A DNA stretch of 5,381 bases from Candidatus Latescibacterota bacterium (GTDB lineage Bacteria; Latescibacterota; UBA2968; GCA-2709665): NCBI GenBank assembly GCA_030746455.1, contig JASLMQ010000531.1, positions 1 to 5,381 on the forward strand, given 5' to 3'. Below the pieces are notes generated by a model. The model had not been told where the DNA came from, did no database searches, and saw nothing but the letters and a program-made list of their open reading frames with translations. A program made the position numbers and the translations under genes. Below are positions 1-5,352 of this stretch, one piece after another (the first letter of the stretch is position 1; every line of letters starts with the position of its first letter).

Positions 1-266
1 CCATCGGAACGGAACACCTGCACAAATCCCGCTCAAACAATCCGGGAATCAACCAGCCAAATAGCCCGCCACTCCACAGGGACCTGCTCTGCGTGCCAGG
101 CGGCGCGGACGTCACCCGCCGGTACCAGGACGGCGTGCTCACGGACAAGCCCCTGTGGCCCTGGCCGATGAATCAGCGCATCATCGACGCGATGCGCCTG
201 GCGGGCTACGACGACCCGGTGGACGTGACCCGTACGATCTTCGACCTAACGGGCAGGCCGATGTAA
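1..266 (+). CDS. C-terminal end of a protein, probably beta-helix type (partial)
   Basis: The frame is open from base 3 to the TAA at 264-266, giving 87 codons; the start lies left of the window. Visible sequence includes NQPNSPPLHRDLL, VPGGADVTRRYQDG, LTDKPLWPWPMNQRI and the end DVTRTIFDLTGRPM. The Trp-rich block (LWPWPM, then an Arg-Ile pair) followed by a 'PVDVT..IF.L' tail resembles, from memory, the C-terminal ends of right-handed parallel beta-helix repeat proteins of environmental bacteria. These are usually exported and thought to bind or cleave polysaccharides. The fragment contains no catalytic motif I recognise, so function rests only on this resemblance and on the sugar-related neighbours. 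The dehydrogenase gene starts 18 bases downstream on the same strand, so the two are probably cotranscribed. I am confident that it is coding and much less confident about the family. Confidence 0.6.
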   Translation, partial: IGTEHLHKSRSNNPGINQPNSPPLHRDLLCVPGGADVTRRYQDGVLTDKPLWPWPMNQRIIDAMRLAGYDDPVDVTRTIFDLTGRPM

Positions 267-271
267 CGCGG

Positions 272-278
272 AAGGAGG
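272..278 (+). promoter_or_regulatory. Ribosome binding site of the Gfo/Idh/MocA gene
   Basis: AAGGAGG is a near-perfect Shine-Dalgarno sequence six bases before the ATG at 285. It fixes the start of the dehydrogenase and lies in the 18-base gap after the upstream stop codon. No promoter fits in this gap, which supports cotranscription. Confidence 0.85.
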
Positions 279-284
279 CAGAAG

Positions 285-1301
285 ATGAACGGATGTGCGA
301 TTGCCGTCGCGGGCACGGGATACATCGGTGTGGAGCACATCAAGGCCATCGAGGCGAATCCCTCAGCCGAGCTGCACACCATTTGTACGACGCCGAGGAG
401 CGAAGCGGTTGCCCAAGCGCTGAAGGATACATATGCCGCAGAGAAGGTCACCACGCGCTTCGGCGATGTGGTCGAGGATCCCGATGTAGACATCCTCTAC
501 CTTTGCACGCCGAACTCCCAGCACGTGGCTCAGGCCGTTGCCGCGCTGGGCGCCGGCAAGCACGTTTTCGTGGAGAAGCCGCTCGCCGTGACGGTGGACG
601 AGTGTCAGCAGGTTGTCGATGCCGCGCGAAGGTCCGGCACGCAGGTGATGGTCGGTCACGGCGCTCGCTTCGTCAACCTGTTCACGGCCGTCAAGAAGAT
701 GGTGGATGACGGTACGCTCGGCAAGGCGTGCTTCGTGGAGGGCGACTACGTCCACGATCTGGGACCGTTCCTGGACCTGCCCGGGCACGACTGGTGGATG
801 GACGCGGAAAAGGAGGGACAGCTGCCGATCATCGGTGGGGCCTGCCATCCGCTGGATCTGATGCGGTGGATCGCGGGGGAAATCGTGGAGGTGAGCGCCT
901 TCGGCGCCAACCGGAACATCGCACAGGCGCCCTGGTACGACACGATCATCGCCAATCTGCGGTTCGAGTCGGGCGCCGTGGGCAAGTGCCTGGTCTCCTG
1001 CGGCGCCAAGATCCCGTACGCGATGAACTTCAGCTACTACGGGACCAAGGGGTCGGTGGTCAACGACCGGCTCTTCGTCGACGGGATCCCACACGTGGAA
1101 GACTTCATGCAGCTCCCGATCCCGATTCGGGCCGAGGACCACACCTGCCCACAGGAGCTCGAGCACTTCCTGCGTTGCATCGACACCGGTGAAACCCCGC
1201 TCATCGACGCGGTCGACGGCGCACGATCCGTCGCCGTCTGCTGTGCCGTCGCCGACTCGATCGAATCCAGGCGCCCGGAGCCGGTGTTCCTCGGCTTTTG
1301 A
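285..1301 (+). CDS. Gfo/Idh/MocA family NAD(P)-dependent oxidoreductase
   Basis: A complete 338-residue protein, of normal length for this family of sugar and cyclitol dehydrogenases. The N-terminal Rossmann fold carries the nucleotide-binding glycines in AGTGYIG (residues 9-15). The next family marker is CTPNSQH (74-80), followed by the conserved EKPLAVT block (97-103), whose Lys98 is the usual active-site lysine. In the C-terminal alpha/beta domain, GGACHPLDLMRW (184-195) matches the family pattern GGxxxHxxDxxxW, with His188 and Asp191 as the likely catalytic or substrate-binding pair. There is no signal peptide or membrane segment, so it should be cytoplasmic. The family oxidises or reduces a hydroxyl or keto group on a sugar, sugar acid or inositol using NAD(P); the substrate cannot be told from sequence alone. 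The ATG follows a strong ribosome binding site. The gene ends 22 bases from the end of the convergent hydrolase gene. Confidence 0.95.
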   Translation: MNGCAIAVAGTGYIGVEHIKAIEANPSAELHTICTTPRSEAVAQALKDTYAAEKVTTRFGDVVEDPDVDILYLCTPNSQHVAQAVAALGAGKHVFVEKPLAVTVDECQQVVDAARRSGTQVMVGHGARFVNLFTAVKKMVDDGTLGKACFVEGDYVHDLGPFLDLPGHDWWMDAEKEGQLPIIGGACHPLDLMRWIAGEIVEVSAFGANRNIAQAPWYDTIIANLRFESGAVGKCLVSCGAKIPYAMNFSYYGTKGSVVNDRLFVDGIPHVEDFMQLPIPIRAEDHTCPQELEHFLRCIDTGETPLIDAVDGARSVAVCCAVADSIESRRPEPVFLGF

Positions 1302-1323
1302 GAAAGCGGTTTTGGGTGGTGCT

Positions 1324-2136
1324 CTACGGGTTCCTCTTGAGGACTCGCATTTCGAAATCAGGTACCAACCGATCAAGGGGTCTCAAAAGATCGACCACAA
1401 TCATCTTCTCGGACCGAGTCTCCTGAGTCGTGCGCTTTACGACCTGTCCCAGGGGATCGATGGCTAGCGCCCCGCTGCCGAATCGCATCTTGCCCCCCTG
1501 ATCGACGGTGTCCCCCGCCGAATTGTTGATCAGGATGTAGGCGCGTGCGTGTACGGCTCGAGGAACGAAGTAGACCACCTTGCCCCGGGTCCACTCCTCC
1601 GAATTCCTTCCGAGCGACAGCACGTTGCCGTGCGGATGGTGGATCACGTCGACCCGTTTCTTCTTGAGCGCGTCGACCGTGCCCGGCTGCCGTCCGTCCG
1701 CGCAGATGTTGATCCCGAACCGGAAGCCGTCGATCGTGAAGCTAGGGAACGTCTTCCCCGGCGAGAATCCGCACGTCTGCTCGTCCCCTGTCGGATGATG
1801 CTTCCTGTACTTCCCGATGTAGCCATCTGGCCCCGCAAGGACCTGTGCGATGTGGTACCGATTGCCAGCCTTCTCGGGCATTCCCACAGAGATGGTGACC
1901 TCGTTGCGTGCGGCGATCTCCGACAGGGCATCCGTTGAGGGCCCGGGGATCTTCTCTGCTACATCAAGCACTTCCCTTCGCGTCGTATAGCTCGACAGGG
2001 CCAGCTCGGGGAAGCACACCAATCGGGCGCCCTTCTCGGCCGCCCGGTTTGTCAGGCTCGCGAAGTGCTTCAGGTTCGCATCCGTATCGCAGAACCGACT
2101 TCGCGACGACACCACCGCCGCTCTTAGAGTATCCAC
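1324..2136 (-). CDS. Carbon-nitrogen hydrolase (nitrilase superfamily)
   Basis: A complete 270-residue protein, typical length for a single-domain nitrilase-superfamily amidohydrolase. The catalytic triad is visible: Glu44 in CFPELAL (41-47), Lys112 in GKYRKHHP (108-115) and Cys145 in INICADGRQPG (142-152). Glu119 in TGDEQ is placed like the fourth catalytic glutamate of beta-ureidopropionase. The family cleaves non-peptide C-N bonds in amides, carbamoyl compounds or nitriles through a cysteine thioester; the substrate here is unknown. The segment after the cysteine differs from the common YDxRFPE version, so a standard omega-amidase or N-carbamoylputrescine role should not be assumed. There is no signal peptide, so it is probably cytoplasmic. 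The start is GTG at 2136 with GGAGGT five bases upstream, placing the usual first beta strand (LRAAVVSS) right at the N-terminus. It is the last gene of the leftward block. Confidence 0.93.
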   Translation of the reverse strand: MDTLRAAVVSSRSRFCDTDANLKHFASLTNRAAEKGARLVCFPELALSSYTTRREVLDVAEKIPGPSTDALSEIAARNEVTISVGMPEKAGNRYHIAQVLAGPDGYIGKYRKHHPTGDEQTCGFSPGKTFPSFTIDGFRFGINICADGRQPGTVDALKKKRVDVIHHPHGNVLSLGRNSEEWTRGKVVYFVPRAVHARAYILINNSAGDTVDQGGKMRFGSGALAIDPLGQVVKRTTQETRSEKMIVVDLLRPLDRLVPDFEMRVLKRNP

Positions 2137-2141
2137 GCGCT

Positions 2142-2147
2142 ACCTCC
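2142..2147 (-). promoter_or_regulatory. Ribosome binding site that fixes a GTG start
   Basis: On the minus strand GGAGGT lies five bases before the GTG at 2134-2136. It decides the start of the carbon-nitrogen hydrolase, because no ATG is available near the N-terminus until well after the first beta strand. Confidence 0.8.
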
Positions 2148-2180
2148 CGTCGGGCTTATCCTTGCCACGCAGGTCTCTCT

Positions 2181-2198
2181 TTTCGCGTCTTTCGCGTC
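2181..2198. repeat. 9-base tandem duplication
   Basis: TTTCGCGTC occurs twice in a row (2181-2189 and 2190-2198) in the 117-base gap between the DUF1961 gene and the hydrolase gene. Two copies are too few to call an array. It may be a replication-slippage product or a site for a regulator; no function can be assigned. Confidence 0.6.
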
Positions 2199-2213
2199 TG
2201 GAGCCTGTCCCGA

Positions 2214-2234
2214 GTAGCCCCGCTAGGGGCGTAC
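2214..2234 (-). other. GC-rich hairpin between two leftward genes
   Basis: GCCCC (2217-2221) and GGGGC (2226-2230) pair around a four-base loop. GTA (2214-2216) and TAC (2232-2234) extend the stem past one unpaired base. It lies 19 bases after the DUF1961 stop on the leftward transcript. There is no run of T after it, so it is a poor intrinsic terminator. It could slow transcription, protect the 3' end of an upstream transcript, or lower hydrolase expression relative to the DUF1961 gene. Confidence 0.45.
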
Positions 2235-2253
2235 CGAGGGATAGTTGCGCTTC

Positions 2254-2946
2254 TCACGGCTCCAGGCCATAGACCCTGAAGTTCCGATAGTCCCCCCTGT
2301 ACAGGTTGTTCTGCTGCCGAAAGCCGAACGCCCCGCCCGTCTCGATCGGCGGCCCTCCTTCCGTACCATCATCGTGATAGCGGTAGCATTCCCTGCCGTC
2401 GAAGAGCAGTGTGATCGTGGCGTTCATCTGAGTCAGACGGATGGTGTGCCACTCATCAGGCTGGCTGACGGTCGAGAGGTCGGGTCCACTCGCAACGAGG
2501 TGGAAGCCGTAGTTCTTCCTCAGATTCGCTTCCTTCCGACCTCGCGCGATGTACGAGGTGTGATAGCAGTCGATCGCCCCGCTGTGCATGTCGCTCATCA
2601 CCTCCCCCTTTCGGGGAGGCAGCGACGGGTCGAAGATATCCGTGCCCTTCCGGCCGCGAGCAGCCCACATGATGATCGCCAGACCCTCCTCACCGGGTTC
2701 AGGATAGCAGAACTCCCACTCGAATGCCACGTTCGCAGGGAATTCCCGCTTCAGCCAGAAGTTGAAATGCCCGTCCTTGTCCCGTGGGACGGTGAAGATC
2801 TCAGATCGAAGGGACAGGTGACCGTTGCCACATTCGGCAATCCCCTTCCCCTCCATGGACCAGTCCTCTGCCATCTCCGCGGCCCATTCGTCCTGGCTCT
2901 TGTCGAACGCGTTTTCGTAGATCAGTGTCTGGCTTGCGTCACCCAT
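2254..2946 (-). CDS. DUF1961 family protein (YesU-like jelly-roll fold)
   Basis: A complete 230-residue protein. From memory it matches the DUF1961 family throughout, whose best-known member is Bacillus subtilis YesU, about 220 residues with a concanavalin/galectin-like beta sandwich and encoded among rhamnogalacturonan-use genes. Recognisable blocks in order are LIYENAF (8-14), HFNFWLKREFP (60-70), FEWEF (75-79), AARGRKGTDIFDPSL (95-109), the Cys-Tyr-His-Thr-Ser-Tyr run (127-132), NLRKNYGFHLV (141-151), DEWHTIRL (164-171) and GAFGFRQ (205-211). The many aromatic residues and the fold suggest carbohydrate binding or cleavage, but as far as I know no activity is established for the family. There is no signal peptide, so a cytoplasmic role on imported oligosaccharide is likely. 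It is separated from the gene upstream by 221 structured bases, so it may have its own promoter. The hydrolase gene follows after 117 bases. Confidence 0.9.
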   Translation of the reverse strand: MGDASQTLIYENAFDKSQDEWAAEMAEDWSMEGKGIAECGNGHLSLRSEIFTVPRDKDGHFNFWLKREFPANVAFEWEFCYPEPGEEGLAIIMWAARGRKGTDIFDPSLPPRKGEVMSDMHSGAIDCYHTSYIARGRKEANLRKNYGFHLVASGPDLSTVSQPDEWHTIRLTQMNATITLLFDGRECYRYHDDGTEGGPPIETGGAFGFRQQNNLYRGDYRNFRVYGLEP

Positions 2947-2956
2947 TGCACCTATT

Positions 2957-2964
2957 CCCTCCTC
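2957..2964 (-). promoter_or_regulatory. Ribosome binding site of the DUF1961 gene
   Basis: On the minus strand GAGGAGGG precedes the ATG at 2944-2946. The GGAGG core (2958-2962) is 11 bases from the start, slightly long. A weaker AGG at 2951-2953 lies closer. No better start codon lies between the site and the gene. Confidence 0.65.
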
Positions 2965-2996
2965 TGATCTCCTGTTAGTCTGGTTCGACAGATGCA

Positions 2997-3080
2997 GTGA
3001 GACGTCAGAAGTCTAACGTCAGACGACTCAATGGCCGACGGAAATCAACCGCCTCAGTCGTCTCACGTCTGACGTCTCAC
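2997..3080. repeat. Interrupted palindrome, 13-base perfect outer arms
   Basis: GTGAGACGTCAGA at 2997-3009 is the exact reverse complement of 3068-3080. A second pair, AGACGACT (3021-3028) and AGTCGTCT (3056-3063), lies inside it, leaving a loop of about 27 bases with small internal bulges. Several pairing registers are possible because the arms are themselves made of 7-base units. Transcribed from either strand it would fold into a long imperfect stem. It lies between two leftward genes and could end or stabilise transcripts, act as a protein-binding site, or be a small mobile repeat. Confidence 0.8.
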
Positions 3081-3087
3081 GTCTCAC
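2997..3087. repeat. 7-base-periodic repeat array (GTCTCAC type)
   Basis: Four head-to-tail units run over 3060-3087: GTCTCAC, GTCTGAC, GTCTCAC and GTCTCAC. To the left, 2997-3024 divides in the same 7-base steps into GTGAGAC, GTCAGAA, GTCTAAC and GTCAGAC; the first and fourth are exact reverse complements of units on the right. The 35 bases between (3025-3059) are not clearly periodic. Phased heptamer repeats are known in other bacteria, such as the short tandem repeats of cyanobacteria. Whether this unit occurs elsewhere in this genome cannot be seen here. Confidence 0.8.
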
Positions 3088-3123
3088 GAATTCGCACCAG
3101 CATCCTCGCCTCGCAGCCAGTGA

Positions 3124-3145
3124 CATCCCAGTCCTGAATGGGATG
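3124..3145 (-). terminator. Possible terminator hairpin after the unrecognised gene
   Basis: CATCCCA (3124-3130) and TGGGATG (3139-3145) form a perfect 7-base stem with an 8-base loop. Two further pairs are possible past a two-base bulge. On the leftward transcript it begins 22 bases after the stop codon at 3168, which is good terminator spacing. No T-run follows on that strand, so it is not a textbook intrinsic terminator; it may instead be an mRNA 3'-end stabilising hairpin. Confidence 0.4.
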
Positions 3146-3167
3146 CGTCCTGCCCCGGCAAGAGCCA

Positions 3168-4247
3168 CTAGACGGCAAGTGTGTTCGCCAGATCGTGCTC
3201 CAAGAAGAGCGCGATCTTCTTCCGGAGGACCGAGGCAAGCCACACCCTGACCGGTGTCGTGGCCCCAAGCGCATCGTAGGTGCCCTTCAGAATCCCGGCG
3301 GCCTCGTTGTCCTCCCACAGTCTTTGGCTCGGCCGCTCCCCCTCCACCCAATGCCCGAGCGCATCGACACATATGCCGTGGATTCGCTGCATCCTCTCGG
3401 CCGCCATCTGCGCATCATCGCGGGCGGCCTCCTTGTCGTACACATCCTCCTCCCGGCCGATCCGTTCCAGCATCGCGTCCATCTGGTCGAACAGGCGCTG
3501 GTGGCACAGCCACGGGTGGGCCATCTCCGCGAGGAAGGCACCCGCATCGAAGCCCCGCTGCTGCGCTTCCTCCCTCAAGCGCCGCTCCTGATCCGCCGCC
3601 GCAGGATCTACGCGGCGGTCGCGCGACCACTGCGGTCCGGGAGGGAGTGATCTGTCCGTCTGAATTGTCAGGAGGCCGCCGTCATTCGTGATCAGTGCAT
3701 CCATCCAGAACCGACACTGCAGCATCACACGCTCCACCAGCAGCAGCTTCAACGGGGTCGGCCCCCCGAGAGAGCCGTAGACCTTGTCTACGAGTGCGCG
3801 TCGGTCGGCCCACCTGGAGGCAACCGTGCTCTGGGTCTGCCTCCCGCACCAGGATTCGAGGATCTCGACGTACTCCTCCACGCGCGCCTTCGTCTCCGAG
3901 CTGGCCTCAAAGCAGAACAGGAAGCCCGGATCCGGCTTCTCCTGGCCGATGCCGCGGCAGATCGCATAGATCGGGTCGGGGAAGCTGATCTGTCCGCAAT
4001 GAGGTAAGCTGTCGATCTGGATGGCGACGTCGATCGCCCAGGCCGGGATCTGGCCGATCCCCTCCTCCAGGACGATGAGGCTCTGTATCTCCTCATCGAA
4101 AGGAGCACCGCTGTCGAAGTGAGTGAAGTGCCAGAGGCGTGGCGTAATGCGCCCCTCCCCCTCCGAGCTCTCTCCCGCCAGCACCGGAGCGAACCGGTGC
4201 GCGAACCTGCCGAACCGGGTATACTCGAAATCCGTCCAATCGTACAC
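3168..4247 (-). CDS. Unrecognised 359-residue protein
   Basis: I do not recognise this protein. It is a complete, soluble-looking chain without a signal peptide or membrane segment. The first half (about 1-200) looks mixed alpha/beta and contains RLWHFTHFDSG (37-47), AIDVAIQIDSLPHCG (71-85), PDPIYAICRGIG (90-101) and GFLFCFEASSETKARVEEY (108-126). A proline- and charge-rich link (about 200-230) leads to a mostly helical C-terminal part rich in Glu, Arg and Ala (about 220-359). Seven cysteines are spread out, with no CxxC metal-binding pair. The start is GTG at 4247, with AGGAGG (4257-4262) nine bases upstream, partly inside the stop codon of the gene before it. The 13-base spacing suggests it is made together with the deacetylase-like protein, so a linked role in the same sugar pathway, as enzyme or partner, is an inference only. 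Composition and codon choice match its neighbours. Confidence 0.82.
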   Translation of the reverse strand: MYDWTDFEYTRFGRFAHRFAPVLAGESSEGEGRITPRLWHFTHFDSGAPFDEEIQSLIVLEEGIGQIPAWAIDVAIQIDSLPHCGQISFPDPIYAICRGIGQEKPDPGFLFCFEASSETKARVEEYVEILESWCGRQTQSTVASRWADRRALVDKVYGSLGGPTPLKLLLVERVMLQCRFWMDALITNDGGLLTIQTDRSLPPGPQWSRDRRVDPAAADQERRLREEAQQRGFDAGAFLAEMAHPWLCHQRLFDQMDAMLERIGREEDVYDKEAARDDAQMAAERMQRIHGICVDALGHWVEGERPSQRLWEDNEAAGILKGTYDALGATTPVRVWLASVLRKKIALFLEHDLANTLAV

Positions 4248-4256
4248 GGTCAGCTT

Positions 4257-4262
4257 CCTCCT
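4257..4262 (-). promoter_or_regulatory. Ribosome binding site overlapping the upstream stop codon
   Basis: On the minus strand AGGAGG starts within the TAG stop (4261-4263) of the deacetylase-like gene and lies nine bases before the GTG at 4245-4247. It decides the start of the unrecognised gene. A ribosome finishing the first gene would sit on this site, so the two are probably translationally coupled. Confidence 0.75.
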
Positions 4263-5340
4263 ACTCCCGGCCTCCCAGGAACCCCTCGTGGAAGAACACG
4301 GGCTTGTACCCGTTTTCCGTCACCAGTCGAATGGCCGCATCCAGCCTCTCGAAATGGTCGGGAATGTGAGCGTGGTAGAAGGGCCAGAAGTACTGCTCAT
4401 GCGTGAACAGGTCCATGATCTCAGCTGTATTCGGATCCTTCATCCGCGGCTCCAACGTCGACACGGTCCGATCCACCGGGACCTGGTTACAGATGATATC
4501 GATGTTCGAGAACACGATCCCACTGTCGAAGTCCATCAGGGCGTCGTGCCGGGACAGGTACTCGGATCGCTCGTCGTCCAGCAGATAATTGATATCGTAT
4601 CCACCGTTCCACCGACGGAAGTTGCCGCTGAGGACGCGCACGCCGCGGTCGAAAAGCGGCTTCAAGGACGTCGGCTGGACCATGCCCCAGTGGATCACCG
4701 TCGGAGGCGAGTAGCTCTGCTCTCCGGCGAACCGGACGATCTGCTCCGCGACCCGATCCAGATCCCCGATCAGCGTGTTCGGTGCCGCATACTGGTAGGG
4801 TCGAGCCGGGTTGTTGGCGTAGGCATGGAATGCGAGTATGAGCCAGTCGCAGTTGTCCCGCCATTCGCCCTGGTACCGGTCGGGGAACTCCGGGAGCTCG
4901 AACCCATCCTCAGTCGCATAGTAGATATTCAAGACGAACCGCACGCCGTATCGGTCGTGCAGATCACGCAGACCCTTCAGGTAGAAGCAGTCGAACAACG
5001 AGTCGTGGCCCTCGCGCGCGATGTCGCGCAGGAAGAAGCTGTTGTCATCGATGGAGAATCGGTAGCGAGGCTCGGAATGCTGGTCCCACACCACCCGCAC
5101 GCGATGCTCCTGCAGACCCGCGCTGCCCTCTGACGTCGCGATGATCTCGGTCTCCCGGTCGCGCAGCGTGGTCTCAGCGACGAATCGGGTTCCGGACCGC
5201 TGTGCTGCCGCCCCGTTCACCCGGACCTCATCGAACAGGGCCGCCTCTCCGGTGACCTCGATCGCCAGTCCGTCATCTGTCTGCCTGCCGTGCCGCCGGT
5301 TGAGAACGGCTCCGTGGAAGGGCTCCTCGATCCTCAGCAT
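4261..5340 (-). CDS. Deacetylase-like protein with Ig-like N-terminal domain
   Basis: A complete 359-residue protein. Residues about 1-85 look like a small beta-sandwich (Ig-like or glucodextranase-B-like): LAIEVTG, then VRVNGAAAQRSGTRF, then TEIIATSEGSAG, then VRVVW. The main domain (about 92-359) opens with YRFSIDDNSFFLRDI (93-107), followed by YLKGLRDLHDRYGVRFVLNIYY (120-141), WLILAFHAYAN (166-176), VIHWGM (215-220), VLSGN (236-240) and FTHEQYFWPFYH (312-323), ending in FFHEGFLGG (349-357). This order, with an early Asp-Asp after a beta strand and later His on strand ends (172, 217, 314), resembles the polysaccharide deacetylase/GH57-38 type beta/alpha barrel. That is a fold-level resemblance, not a close match to NodB. 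If right, Asp98, Asp99, His172 and perhaps His314 would bind metal. No signal peptide is seen, which is odd for an Ig-like plus barrel protein. The ATG start has GGAGG seven bases upstream. It is the first gene of the leftward block inside the window. Confidence 0.8.
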   Translation of the reverse strand: MLRIEEPFHGAVLNRRHGRQTDDGLAIEVTGEAALFDEVRVNGAAAQRSGTRFVAETTLRDRETEIIATSEGSAGLQEHRVRVVWDQHSEPRYRFSIDDNSFFLRDIAREGHDSLFDCFYLKGLRDLHDRYGVRFVLNIYYATEDGFELPEFPDRYQGEWRDNCDWLILAFHAYANNPARPYQYAAPNTLIGDLDRVAEQIVRFAGEQSYSPPTVIHWGMVQPTSLKPLFDRGVRVLSGNFRRWNGGYDINYLLDDERSEYLSRHDALMDFDSGIVFSNIDIICNQVPVDRTVSTLEPRMKDPNTAEIMDLFTHEQYFWPFYHAHIPDHFERLDAAIRLVTENGYKPVFFHEGFLGGRE

Positions 5341-5347
5341 CTCTCCG

Positions 5348-5352
5348 CCTCC
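5348..5352 (-). promoter_or_regulatory. Ribosome binding site of the deacetylase-like gene
   Basis: On the minus strand GGAGG lies seven bases before the ATG at 5338-5340. It supports this start over an upstream extension. The remaining bases up to 5381 show no clear promoter; the true start of the transcript may lie outside the window. Confidence 0.7.

Noticed and set aside
155..709. 184-codon plus-strand frame across the partial gene and the dehydrogenase
   Set aside because: The product is Arg/Gly/Ala-rich and without motifs, and it overlaps two supported genes in another frame.
1329..1340. TCCTC/GAGGA inverted repeat near the convergent stops as a terminator
   Set aside because: It lies inside the hydrolase coding end, has only a two-base loop and has no T-run.
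363..1376. 337-codon open frame antisense to the Gfo/Idh/MocA gene
   Set aside because: It lies opposite a clearly recognised gene, its product is rich in Arg, His and Val without domain motifs, and GC-rich third positions commonly keep antisense frames open.
1908..2279. 123-codon plus-strand frame over the gap between the hydrolase and DUF1961 genes
   Set aside because: The product is Ser/Pro/Arg-rich with no motif, and it overlaps the start of the hydrolase gene in antisense.
2997..3080. Insertion-sequence terminal inverted repeats
   Set aside because: The arms enclose only about 60 bases with no transposase. A non-autonomous mini-element cannot be excluded, but nothing shows it.
2997..3087. 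CRISPR array
   Set aside because: The units are 7 bases long and contiguous, with no 20-50-base repeats or unique spacers and no cas genes nearby.
3028..3372. 114-codon minus-strand frame reaching into the 2947-3167 gap
   Set aside because: Most of it overlaps the unrecognised 359-residue gene in another frame, and the part inside the gap is made of the repeat array.
4123..5133. 336-codon open frame antisense to the deacetylase-like gene
   Set aside because: The product is low in complexity (Val, Arg, Glu, Gln, His rich) with no family motif, while the opposite strand has a good ribosome binding site and recognisable blocks.
3168..5340. Two adjacent genes of identical length (359 residues) as a duplication
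   Set aside because: The two proteins share no visible motif order, so the equal length is coincidence.
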